From: an uncultured Bacteroides sp.
GTDB taxonomy: Bacteria; Bacteroidota; Bacteroidia; Bacteroidales; Bacteroidaceae
DNA: 64,000 nt
Direction: 5' to 3'
Assembly (NCBI RefSeq): GCF_947632445.1
Contig: NZ_CANRPM010000005.1
Location: forward strand, 22,672 to 86,671
A program made the position numbers and the translations under genes. The notes beneath the pieces were generated by a model. The model made no database searches. It was not told the origin of the DNA and was given only the letters and a program-made list of their open reading frames with translations. Below are positions 55,669 through 64,000 of the stretch, one piece after another. The first letter of the stretch is position 1; each line of letters starts with the position of its first letter.

Positions 55669-57369
55669 ATGAACGACATTGACAACAAATTCATCATCTA
55701 CCAAGTACTCACCCGACTCTTCGGAAACAACAATAACCACTGTATCCATGGTGGAAGCCTAACCCAAAACGGGTGTGGCAAAATAGCCGACTTCACAGGC
55801 AAGGCCTTAGCCGAAATTAAGCGACTGGGCGTCACCCACGTCTGGTACACGGGCATCATCGAGCACGCCACACAAACTGACTACCGCCGCTACAATATCC
55901 GCCCCGACCATCCCGCCGTCGTCAAGGGCAAGGCCGGATCGCCTTACGCCATCAAGGATTATTATGACGTAGACCCCGATTTGGCCAAGGACGTACCTGA
56001 ACGTATGAAGGAATTCGAAAACCTGGTGCAGCGCACTCACCGTGCTAACCTGAAAGTCCTCATTGACTTCATACCCAACCACGTGGCGCGCCAATACCAC
56101 TCCGACACCCAGCCCGACGGCACCTCGCAGCTTGGCGCCAACGATAACCCGTCCTACGCCTTCAGCCCTTACAACAATTTCTACTACATCCCGCAAAGCG
56201 AACTCCGAGGCCAATTCGACATGCAGGGAAGCGCCGCTGAACCTTACCATGAATATCCCGCCAAGGCTACAGGCAATAACCGATTCGATGCCTGTCCCAC
56301 GATTGACGATTGGTACGAAACGACGAAGCTGAATTACGGCGTGGACTATCAAAACGGTGGCACCCGACACTTCGACCCCACCCCTGACACGTGGGAAAAG
56401 ATGCTGGACATTCTACTCTTTTGGGCAGGAAAAGACATTGACGGCTTCCGCTGCGATATGGTCGAAATGGTGCCCGTCGAATTTTGGGAATGGGCCATCC
56501 CACAAGTAAAGGAAAAGCATCCCCACCTGCTCTTCATTGCTGAAGTCTACAATCCCTACGAATACCGCAACTACTTGGATCGCGGCCACTTCGACTACCT
56601 GTACGATAAGGTAGGTCTTTACGACACACTCCGTGCCATCGTCTGCGGCAACGAATCGGCTACCGCCATCACCCGCTGTTGGCAGAGTCTGGGCGGCATC
56701 GAACAACGCATGCTCAACTTCTTGGAAAACCACGACGAACAACGCATCGCCTCCGACTTCTTTGCCGGAAATCCTTGGAAAGCCATCCCCGCCTTAGTTG
56801 TATCGGCCTGCATGAACACCAACCCCATGATGATCTACTTCGGACAAGAGCTCGGTGAACCCGGCATGGACCACGAAGGTTTCAGCGGACGCGATGGGCG
56901 TACCACCATCTTCGACTACTGGAGTGTAGGTACCATCCGCCGTTGGCGCGACAACGGCAAGTTCGACGGCCGCATGCTGACCAACGAAGAACAACGCCTA
57001 CACGACATCTACCAGCGCATCCTCACCCTCTGCCGCCAGGAAGAAGCCATCGCCCACGGTCTATTCTTCGACCTGATGTATGCCAACATTGGCGGCTGGC
57101 GCTTCAACGAACACCGCCAGTATGCCTTCCTCCGCAAATACGACAACGAAATACTGCTTATCGTTGCCAACTTCGACTCCGCTACCGCCGACATGGCTAT
57201 CAACATCCCTTCTCATGCCTTCAGTTACTTACAAATGCCACAGATTGAACGCTACCAAGCCGTTGATTTGCTCACTGGAGCAGAAGAAATCGCCTGTCTG
57301 CTACCCTACAAGTCCACTGACATAACCGTCAAAGGATACAGCGCAAAGATACTGAAATTCACGCTGTAG
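55669..57369 (+). CDS. alpha-amylase family protein, GH13
   Basis: 566 aa without a signal peptide, so cytoplasmic. The four GH13 regions are present: LIDFIPNHVA, DGFRCDMVE (nucleophile D263), FIAEVYNP (acid E292) and LENHDEQR (H355, D356). It acts on alpha-1,4 glucans, probably glycogen or imported maltodextrins. The exact specificity cannot be told. It is in the same direction as glgB 1.3 kb further on. Confidence 0.9.
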   Translation: MNDIDNKFIIYQVLTRLFGNNNNHCIHGGSLTQNGCGKIADFTGKALAEIKRLGVTHVWYTGIIEHATQTDYRRYNIRPDHPAVVKGKAGSPYAIKDYYDVDPDLAKDVPERMKEFENLVQRTHRANLKVLIDFIPNHVARQYHSDTQPDGTSQLGANDNPSYAFSPYNNFYYIPQSELRGQFDMQGSAAEPYHEYPAKATGNNRFDACPTIDDWYETTKLNYGVDYQNGGTRHFDPTPDTWEKMLDILLFWAGKDIDGFRCDMVEMVPVEFWEWAIPQVKEKHPHLLFIAEVYNPYEYRNYLDRGHFDYLYDKVGLYDTLRAIVCGNESATAITRCWQSLGGIEQRMLNFLENHDEQRIASDFFAGNPWKAIPALVVSACMNTNPMMIYFGQELGEPGMDHEGFSGRDGRTTIFDYWSVGTIRRWRDNGKFDGRMLTNEEQRLHDIYQRILTLCRQEEAIAHGLFFDLMYANIGGWRFNEHRQYAFLRKYDNEILLIVANFDSATADMAINIPSHAFSYLQMPQIERYQAVDLLTGAEEIACLLPYKSTDITVKGYSAKILKFTL

Positions 57370-57486
57370 GAAGGCAAAAGAAATGCCGGCACACCGTTTC
57401 TGATGTAGCAAAGGCGTCTGTTAATTTAATGAATGTTTTAAGAGCATCGGTTTTTCCCCTAAAAAACAATGCTTTTTATACCATTA

Positions 57487-57519
57487 TTTGGCATTTTAGA
57501 AATATTATTCGTAAGTTTG
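57487..57519 (+). promoter_or_regulatory. complete Bacteroides-type promoter for the DUF2461 gene
   Basis: TTTG (57487-57490) and TAAGTTTG (57512-57519) are separated by 21 bp, fitting the -33 TTTG / -7 TAnnTTTG consensus. This is the best complete promoter in the window, 25 bp before the start codon. Confidence 0.7.
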
Positions 57520-57544
57520 TCACATTGATAAAAAGAGACAGAAT

Positions 57545-58210
57545 ATGGACATTCCTGTTATATTCCGATATTTGAAAGACCTGGCCGCCAACAACAACCG
57601 CGACTGGTTCAACGCCCATCGCGACGCATACGAATCGGCCCATCGGGAATTTGAAAATCTCCTAACGGCTGTTATCGCACACATTTCGACGTTCGACGAA
57701 ACGATCCGTGATATCGAAGCCAAAGATTGTACTTTTCGCATCTATCGCGATACACGCTTCAGCCAAGACAAAACGCCCTACAAAATACACATGGGAGGCT
57801 ATATCAACGCTAAAGGGAAAAAATCAGACCACTGCGGATACTACCTTCATTTACAACCTGGTAACTGTCTACTGGCTGGAGGAAGCTATTGTCCCCCTCC
57901 TGCCCTGCTAAAAGCCTTGCGCCAAGCCGTATATGACAATATCGACGAATTCCGAAGTATTGTGGAAGACCCCGCTTTCAGCCGTTACTTCCCCGTCATT
58001 GGCGAAACGTTCCTAAAAACGGCCCCAAAAGGTTTTCCCAAGGATTTTCCCTACCTGAAATACCTGCAATGTAAAGAATATACCGTTAATTGCCCGTTGC
58101 CCGACGATTTCTTTCTGGTTCCAGATTTTCTAAATCGTACAACAGATATCTTCCGTCAGATGAAACGCTTTGCAGACTTCGTAAACTACACAATAGATGA
58201 TTTCGAATAA
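57545..58210 (+). CDS. DUF2461 domain protein
   Basis: 221 aa, cytoplasmic. FRYLKDLAANNNRDWFNAHR at the start, FRIYRDTRFSQDKTPYKIHM and a YYLHLQPGNCLLAGGSYCPP segment are the defining DUF2461 motifs. The function of the family is unknown. It has its own promoter and is followed 32 bp later by the YhcH-type gene. Confidence 0.88.
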   Translation: MDIPVIFRYLKDLAANNNRDWFNAHRDAYESAHREFENLLTAVIAHISTFDETIRDIEAKDCTFRIYRDTRFSQDKTPYKIHMGGYINAKGKKSDHCGYYLHLQPGNCLLAGGSYCPPPALLKALRQAVYDNIDEFRSIVEDPAFSRYFPVIGETFLKTAPKGFPKDFPYLKYLQCKEYTVNCPLPDDFFLVPDFLNRTTDIFRQMKRFADFVNYTIDDFE

Positions 58211-58242
58211 AATTGATTATAACTAACTAAAACATTTGAATT

Positions 58243-58689
58243 ATGGTAATAGACAAACTGGAAAACATAGAAAAGTATGTGTCACTGAACCCTCTATTCG
58301 CACAAGCCGTTGAATTCTTGAAATCGCACGACTTGAAAACTCTTGAGCTTGGCAAAACGGAACTGAAAGGCAAGGACTTGCTTGTAAACGTGACGGAGAC
58401 TAAACCCAAGACCAAAGAACAGGCACGCCTCGAAACTCACAGGGACTTTATCGACATTCAAATCCCCGTATCAGGAACCGAAATCATGGGCTACACCCCC
58501 GCCTGCAATTGCCAACCTGCCGATGCCCCTTACAATGCGGAAAAAGACATCACCTTCTTCGAGGGACTGGCCGAAAGCTACATTGATGTAAAACCCGGCA
58601 TGTTTGCCATTTTCTTTCCTCAGGACGGACACGCTCCTGGCATCACTCCCGATGGTGTGAAGAAAATTATCATAAAAGTAAAAGCTTAA
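58243..58689 (+). CDS. YhcH/YjgK/YiaL family protein
   Basis: 148 aa cupin-type protein. ETHRDFIDIQIPVSGTEIMG and MFAIFFPQDGHAPGI are the family signatures, including a metal-binding His pattern. Relatives are implicated in sugar (sialic acid) metabolism. No partner sugar genes are adjacent except glgB, which starts 25 bp later, so a role in carbohydrate metabolism is inferred. Confidence 0.85.
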   Translation: MVIDKLENIEKYVSLNPLFAQAVEFLKSHDLKTLELGKTELKGKDLLVNVTETKPKTKEQARLETHRDFIDIQIPVSGTEIMGYTPACNCQPADAPYNAEKDITFFEGLAESYIDVKPGMFAIFFPQDGHAPGITPDGVKKIIIKVKA

Positions 58690-58714
58690 ATCGAACCAAT
58701 AAAACTCATTCGTT

Positions 58715-60724
58715 ATGGAAACACTTAATCTCATAAAAAACGATCCCTGGCTGAAGCCTTACGCCGATGCCATCAACGGACGTCATCAGTATGCGATAAG
58801 CAAGGAAGCCGAGCTAACAAACAATGGGGAAAAAACACTCTCTGACTTTGCATCCGGCTACCTTTACTTCGGTTTACACCGTACTGAAAGCGGCTGGGTT
58901 TTCCGCGAATGGGCTCCCAACGCTACCCAGATTTTTTTGATTGGAACTTTCAACGATTGGAAAGAAGAGAAAAAATTCAGCTTAGAACGTAAAGACAACG
59001 GCAAGTGGGAACTGAAACTCCCAACCGACATACTGAAACACGGCGACCTATACAAACTGAAAGTGTACTGGGAAGGCGGATGCGGCGAACGTATTCCTGC
59101 ATGGAGCACCCGCGTCGTACAAGACGGTGAGACTAAGATATTCAGTGCCCAAGTATGGAACCCCGAAAAGCCATACATAATGAAAAAACGCGCTTTCAAG
59201 ACAGTAACCGCTCCATTGCTGATCTATGAATGCCACATTGGCATGGCGCAACAAGAAGAAAAAGTAGGCTCCTATAAAGAATTTCAAGAGAAAGTTCTGC
59301 CTCGTGTGGTTACGGACGGCTACAACTGTATCCAAATCATGGCTATCCAAGAGCACCCTTACTATGGCAGCTTCGGCTACCACGTATCCAGCTTCTTTGC
59401 CGCTTCGTCACGCTTCGGCACTCCCGACGAACTGAAAGAATTAATTGACACAGCCCACAATATGGGCATCGCAGTCATTATGGACATTGTGCATTCACAT
59501 GCCGTGAAGAATGAAGTAGAAGGCTTGGGTAATTTTGCCGGCGACCCCAACCAATATTTCTATCCTGGTGACCGCCACGAACATCCAGCATGGGACTCGC
59601 TCTGCTTCGACTATGGCAAGAACGAAGTCATACACTTTCTACTCTCCAACTGCAAATACTGGATGGAAGAATACCACATCGACGGTTTCCGCTTCGACGG
59701 TGTGACCTCCATGCTCTACTACAGTCACGGACTGGGAGAAGCATTCTGCAACTATAACGACTACTTCAATGGCCACCAAGATGACAATGCCATCTGTTAT
59801 CTGACCTTGGCTAATCGACTGATCCATCAAGTAAATCCCAAAGCCATTACTATAGCTGAGGAAGTGTCGGGTATGCCTGGCCTGGCCGCCAAATATGAAG
59901 ACGGCGGATATGGCTTTGACTACCGTATGGCTATGAATATCCCCGATTATTGGATTAAGACTATTAAAGAAAAGATTGATGAAGATTGGAAACCGTCAAG
60001 CTTGTTCTGGGAAGTAACCAATCGCCGTGCTGACGAGAAAACCATTTCTTATGCAGAAAGCCACGATCAGGCATTGGTGGGTGACAAGACCATTATTTTC
60101 CGCTTGATAGACGCAGACATGTACTGGCACATGCAGAAAGGTGACGAAAACTATACCGTAAAACGTGGTATAGCCTTGCACAAGATGATCCGCCTGCTGA
60201 CAGCCACCACCATCAACGGAGGCTACCTTAATTTCATGGGCAATGAATTCGGACATCCCGAATGGATTGATTTTCCACGCGAAGGCAACGGATGGTCGTG
60301 CAAGTATGCCCGCCGTCAATGGGATTTAGTGGATAATCATAACTTGGCCTACCACTACTTAGGCGATTTCGACGCTGCCATGCTGAAAGTCATTAAGAGC
60401 ATTAAAAACTTCCAGGATACTCCTGTACAGGAAATTTGGCATAATGACGGTGACCAAATACTTGCCTATATGCGCAAAGATTTGGTATTTGTGTTCAATT
60501 TCAATCCAAAACAATCGTTTACAGATTACGGTTTCCTGATGCCCGCAGGTTGTTACGAAGTTATTCTCAACACCGATGATCCCGCTTATGGAGGTTACGG
60601 ATTTGCCGATGACTCTGTGAAGCATTTCACCATTCCTGACCCTCTCTATAAGAAAGAAAAGAAAGAATGGATGAAATTATATATCCCCGCGCGTACAGCC
60701 GTTGTGTTAAAAAGAAAGAAATAA
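58715..60724 (+). CDS. glgB: 1,4-alpha-glucan branching enzyme
   Basis: 669 aa. An N-terminal CBM48-like domain (GWVFREWAPNATQIFLIGTF) precedes a GH13 barrel with MDIVHSHAVKN, DGFRFDGVTSM (nucleophile Asp), IAEEVSGMPG (acid Glu) and YAESHDQAL. The C-terminal beta domain ends VVLKRKK. It creates alpha-1,6 branches in glycogen. The layout is closer to eukaryotic-type branching enzymes than to E. coli GlgB. Confidence 0.94.
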   Translation: METLNLIKNDPWLKPYADAINGRHQYAISKEAELTNNGEKTLSDFASGYLYFGLHRTESGWVFREWAPNATQIFLIGTFNDWKEEKKFSLERKDNGKWELKLPTDILKHGDLYKLKVYWEGGCGERIPAWSTRVVQDGETKIFSAQVWNPEKPYIMKKRAFKTVTAPLLIYECHIGMAQQEEKVGSYKEFQEKVLPRVVTDGYNCIQIMAIQEHPYYGSFGYHVSSFFAASSRFGTPDELKELIDTAHNMGIAVIMDIVHSHAVKNEVEGLGNFAGDPNQYFYPGDRHEHPAWDSLCFDYGKNEVIHFLLSNCKYWMEEYHIDGFRFDGVTSMLYYSHGLGEAFCNYNDYFNGHQDDNAICYLTLANRLIHQVNPKAITIAEEVSGMPGLAAKYEDGGYGFDYRMAMNIPDYWIKTIKEKIDEDWKPSSLFWEVTNRRADEKTISYAESHDQALVGDKTIIFRLIDADMYWHMQKGDENYTVKRGIALHKMIRLLTATTINGGYLNFMGNEFGHPEWIDFPREGNGWSCKYARRQWDLVDNHNLAYHYLGDFDAAMLKVIKSIKNFQDTPVQEIWHNDGDQILAYMRKDLVFVFNFNPKQSFTDYGFLMPAGCYEVILNTDDPAYGGYGFADDSVKHFTIPDPLYKKEKKEWMKLYIPARTAVVLKRKK

Positions 60725-60811
60725 TTGAGTATTGGGAAATAAAAGATTAATCAAAGGAGTTGCATCATTTTTCTAAAAAAGATTGGTGTGGCTCTTTTCA
60801 TTTAATAATGA

Positions 60812-60958
60812 ACGTGAGTTCGATGAATTATAAGTAGTTGAAAATTGGTGATTGCGAATTTTTTTGTATCTTTATAGTGCTGACTTATAAAAGCTTACAA
60901 ACAATAATCGTCATGATCACCGAAAGCAAAGTTATAGAATTGTTCTATAAAGTACGTA
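60812..60958 (+). mobile_element. IS982-type insertion sequence remnant (left end)
   Basis: Starts ACGTGAGTTC like the remnants at 1381 and 39592. It contains the transposase start MITESKVIELFY (60914-60949) and then is interrupted by the end of an IS256-type element. Only the leftmost ~150 bp remain. Confidence 0.65.
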
Positions 60959-60962
60959 ATTT

Positions 60963-61305
60963 AAACTGTGTCAGCATAGAAAAATATTATTAACTTTGCT
61001 AACACAGTTTTTATATGAGTGCATTTGATTTTGAAAGTATCAAGAACAAGGCTACTGAACAATTGAAAGCCGGTAAGCCTTTGTTGGGCAAGGATAGTGC
61101 ATTTGCTCCCCCCCCCCTTGCTTGAAAGTATTCTTAATGCCGATTGGAAGGTGAAATGGATGCTCATCTTAATGATGAGAAACGCTTGAGAGGCAATCGT
61201 CGCAATGGTAAGATGCAGAAACAAATCCAGACTTCCATAGGTGAAGTGACAGTGTCTACACCCCGTGACCGCAATTCCACCTTTGATCCCCAATTTATCA
61301 AGAAA
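60963..61305 (+). mobile_element. IS256-family element remnant with broken transposase
   Basis: AAACTGTGTCAGCA (60963-60976) and TGCTAACACAGTTT (60998-61011) form an end hairpin. The transposase starts at 61015 (MSAFDFESIKNKATEQLKAG), loses frame at a run of ten C (61108-61117), and resumes in other frames as LNDEKRLRGNRRNGKMQKQI and TPRDRNSTFDPQFIKKR before stopping near 61305. The catalytic region is gone. It is inserted in the IS982 remnant. Confidence 0.75.
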
Positions 61306-61497
61306 CGTGGAACTGCAATATATGTTATGATATTTGGTACGGGAAGTCGGGAATGAAAACAAAAGCCAATCAAATGCAAATATATTCATTGATATAGTGT
61401 TCTTTATGTGGTATCACATTCGGGAATGTTCCCCTGATTTGTTTTAATCCTTTTCAACTTTTTTCGGGATATATGGAAACATATACGGGAATTTGTT

Positions 61498-61505
61498 TAC
61501 CTTTG
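61498..61505 (+). promoter_or_regulatory. -7 box of the recombinase pseudogene
   Basis: TACCTTTG matches TAnnTTTG and lies 25 bp before the start codon at 61531. Confidence 0.4.
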
Positions 61506-61530
61506 CAGTGTAATCGAAAAATCGTCGCCG

Positions 61531-62384
61531 ATGAAAGTTACCGTCTATCTGAAAAAGTGTTCCGCCGAGACCTCGAACATCTGCTTCCGGGTCAGAGAGG
61601 AGTGTGGACATAAAGGTCGTTTCGTCTCTTACAGTCCATGACAGATATTGGGATATGGACACCCTCAGCTACCGGCGCACGACGGCGGTTCCTGCCGCCG
61701 AGCAGAAGCGGATTCCGCAGCAGATAGCGGCCGTCATCGCCGAGATAAACCGAAGTTTCGATGCAGGCAGAGCCAACGGCGATTGGCTGCGCCAGACCAT
61801 CGAGGATGCGCTGCAACCCGCACGGGCTTACGAACGCAGGCATCTTTCTATGGTTTCCCGCATACACGAGTACAGGGAAACGCACGAAGGCGCAGCCCGC
61901 ACACAGGCGATCATTCTGGATTTCGAGCGCAAGATTATCCGCTATCAGGCATACCGCCGCGAGATAGACGGTGAGACGGGCTTTACGCTCTTTGCCGAAC
62001 GTCTGACCTTGGAGGATATGAACGATTTCCGGGAGTATCTTGTCAATGAACATCTGCTGCGTGAAGAGCATCCTCTGTTCTATGAACAGTTCAACCCCCG
62101 CAGGAAGTGCAGATACAGAGAAATCTCGAGCACGACCCTTGTCAATACGATGAATATGTATTGTATGTTTCTGCACTGATGCAAGAAGATGAAATACACG
62201 GACAGCGACCTTTATAAGCTGTACGGCTGCAAGTTTCCCGTCTATGGCGACCCGTTCTATCTGACAATTGATCCCGCAGAATACTAGGCTGGAACACGCC
62301 AATACAGTGCGCATGCCGCTCAATCAAAAGGCATTGGACATACTGGAACGGTACAAGGATTTGAACGAAAGATTGAGGATTTAA
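61531..62384 (+). pseudogene. tyrosine recombinase (integrase), frameshifted and internally deleted
   Basis: The frame starts MKVTVYLKKCSAETSNICFR and shifts by +1 near 61600. From 61604 it reads on as DIKVVSSLTVHDRYWDMDTL through an arm-binding and SAM-like N-terminal region (HEYRETHEGAARTQAIILDF). A stop near 62177 is followed by YTDSDLYKLYGCKFPVYGDP and then directly by a C-terminal end, MPLNQKALDILERYKDLNER (62313-62384). The catalytic domain with its Arg, His and Tyr is missing. This is the decayed integrase of a former mobile element bringing in the right-hand genes. Confidence 0.7.
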
Positions 62385-62493
62385 TAAAGACTTGATACTT
62401 TAAAGGCTGTAACTTGGGGCCTAATTTTTATTGAGAGCTAAAATGAGATATAATATTTTTATCAGACTCTCGTTAACAATAAAAATATATAGT

Positions 62494-63126
62494 ATGCTTG
62501 CGACCAAATTACACTTCCCAAAAATATTAGAATGGTTTCAAAATTCTCATTACGAATACCTGATGCTTTTTCTTCCAAGCAGTGACACAAAAGATAGAGA
62601 GCTAGATGACTTTATTATTCGAAATCAAACCAGTATTGATCGATTAACGGGTGAGGAAATAGCATATATTGCATATGAAGAGGGGTTACCACGTCCATTT
62701 GTTCATGTAAAAGAATACAGATTGTCCCCAGAAGCCATTAGAACTCATGTTTATATATCGAATGAAGTATGTAAGCATTATTCTATTGGACAATATAAAT
62801 TACCGGCATTGATATTAATATCTAATAAAGATCTGAAATATAAACTCTATTCCATTTCAACAACAACAGAATTAGATTCCTATTTTACTCCTATTAGTAT
62901 CGTTACGTCTTTTTTAGAAGACTATCATCATATTGACGGGGAGAAAAGAAAATATAAATCGTTGGAAAGTGATAAAACATGGCTAATCCAAAATCAAGAT
63001 AGATTAAAGGAAGAGATACTCCTATTAGAAGAATCTATTCGGGAAAACGAAAGAGATGAGAGTCTTGGATCACGTATAGATACAAATTATCGTCTAATAT
63101 TCAATTACTTAAAAGAAAAAAAGTAA
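62494..63126 (+). CDS. hypothetical protein paired with the TIR gene
   Basis: 210 aa from ATG 62494 (MLATKLHFPKILEWFQNSHY). Earlier in-frame starts (62431, 62443) would add a hydrophobic-basic leader. AT-rich. The predicted strand-helix pattern (YEYLMLFLPSSD, a helix to about residue 60, IAYIAYEE, then PALILISN) could be a thioredoxin-like or similar alpha/beta fold. The last 45 residues are a charged helix. No family recognised. It lies 40 bp upstream of the TIR gene on the same strand, so the two probably form one unit. Confidence 0.6.
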   Translation: MLATKLHFPKILEWFQNSHYEYLMLFLPSSDTKDRELDDFIIRNQTSIDRLTGEEIAYIAYEEGLPRPFVHVKEYRLSPEAIRTHVYISNEVCKHYSIGQYKLPALILISNKDLKYKLYSISTTTELDSYFTPISIVTSFLEDYHHIDGEKRKYKSLESDKTWLIQNQDRLKEEILLLEESIRENERDESLGSRIDTNYRLIFNYLKEKK

Positions 63127-63166
63127 AACAGAACGTTTTTGAAGACGTTTTTATATAATTTAGACT

Positions 63167-64000
63167 ATGATAGAACTGTTAGAAAATAGATATATTAGGA
63201 CTTGACGAAAATCTATATTGTTATGTAAAGAACTAATTGGTGATCTTAAAAAAGATTAAGAATTTCAACAAGTTTCAATCACAGTATGGATGTGTGGCTT
63301 CACAAATAAATATGCTTATTAATCTTTTAATCAAAGAAATTAAAGAAAAAAAAGAAAGAATAAAACAACTTACAAATGAAATCAGTGAAATTGAAAAGAC
63401 GTTGCCAATCGCTCCGAAAAAAAATAAAAGAGTGTGATGATGAATTAGCAATAATTTTTTCGGTATATGAAAAGAAACTCAATAATACTATATTTGTTTT
63501 CAATGGAACAGAAATATTACAGAACATAATCCATCACTATTCAAGTGGATTGATAGAAATACTAACAAATGTAAAAGAGAAAGCAAATAGAATTAATATC
63601 ATTATTGAACGCCTTAACAAGCAAATCGAAGAAGAGGGGTTCAATGTGTTTATTTCGAGCAAAAGTCAAGATTACAAAAAAGCATTTGAGGTATACAGCT
63701 TTCTATTAGAAAATGGATATAAACCATTTCTTGCAGATCCCGTATTAAGGGAGATTGGAACAGATTATTATGGTTATCTCATTCGTCGCATAGTGAACAA
63801 ATGTAGTTTTATGATTGTCTATGCCAGCGAAGTTAATTATATAACTACACCATATGTAAGTGCAGAGTGGAATCAATTCTTAGACGAGCTCAACTCCGGA
63901 ATAAAGTACGGGAAATTATTCTCGACACTGTTCACAATTTTGTGTAAATGGAAACAGGATTCAGTTGTAAGTTTCCTCTTATATCTGTATTCTGTTTTCA
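63167..64000 (+). pseudogene. TIR-domain protein gene, several frame disruptions, 3' end outside the window
   Basis: From ATG 63167 short frame pieces can be chained: MIELLE, then IDILGLDENLYCYVK, KELIGDLKK, then KIKNFNKFQSQYGCVASQIN to 63437, with frame changes at short A runs. A run of eight A (63418-63425) marks the last change, after which one frame is open to the window end. The N-terminal part is helical or coiled coil. The C-terminal domain reads FNVFISSKSQDYKKAFEVYS, FMIVYASEVNYITTPYVSAE and WNQFLDEL, a TIR fold as in NAD-degrading defence effectors. It could be a decayed gene or carry sequencing indels. Confidence 0.65.

Noticed and set aside
61592..62323. 243-codon minus-strand frame
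   Set aside because: Antisense to the recombinase pseudogene, whose integrase-type motifs and promoter are on the plus strand.

Overview
The window is chromosomal DNA from a member of the Bacteroidales, most likely Bacteroides. The evidence is the gene content: Nudix-regulated arabinose and xylose operons, the atpD-C-I-B-E-F-H-A-G order, DUF4301, PurT and eukaryote-type ProS. Many genes also carry a -7 promoter element of the form TAnnTTTG, typical of this group, often without a clear Shine-Dalgarno sequence. The species cannot be named from this sequence.

Layout. (1) 1-1348: start of a MATE exporter gene and an overlapping FecE-type ABC ATPase, both minus strand. (2) 1349-7540: a mosaic accessory island. 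It begins with an IS982-type remnant and holds unknown genes, a DUF6557-like protein, a DUF6140-like small protein, a DNPH1-type nucleotide N-glycosidase, a PD-(D/E)XK nuclease, a chimeric 53-codon ORF and a WG-repeat protein. Short duplicated segments tie these genes together. (3) 7541-16690: minus-strand arabinose operon galM-araP-araR-araD-araA-araB-abfA. (4) 17025-24533: complete F1Fo ATP synthase operon, plus strand. (5) 24621-39590: DUF1573 protein, OPT transporter, esterase, dnaB, ispE, purT, DUF4301, an NtrX/NtrY-like two-component pair, proS and threonine aldolase. (6) 39592-44313: second accessory island. An IS982 remnant is followed by a strongly structured leader, then a tightly coupled four-gene operon (HAD-IIIC/FkbH-like, DUF488, DUF488, dual-OB), a 22-bp tandem array, a truncated AraC-family gene and a MITE-like element. 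(7) 44438-51833: minus-strand xylose operon xylR-xylB-xylA-xylE-GH3 xylosidase. (8) 52239-60724: fabD, a DUF362 ferredoxin-like protein, an ECF S component, a GH13 alpha-amylase-type enzyme, DUF2461, a YhcH-type protein and glgB. (9) 60812-64000: third accessory region with IS982 and IS256 remnants, a broken tyrosine recombinase, an unknown gene, and a frame-disrupted TIR-domain gene that runs off the end.

How the genes work together. The two sugar operons channel plant-cell-wall pentoses: an arabinofuranosidase or xylosidase releases the sugar, AraP or XylE imports it, and isomerase, kinase and epimerase feed the pentose phosphate pathway. Each operon has a Nudix-fold repressor with a damaged catalytic box. 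The GH13 enzyme and GlgB suggest glycogen or starch metabolism.

The most likely undescribed system is the HAD-DUF488-DUF488-DuOB operon together with its five-stem leader (39959-43507). The mosaic island at 1.6-7 kb and the TIR locus at the right edge are further conflict or defence candidates. Family names come from motif recognition and memory, because no search could be run.
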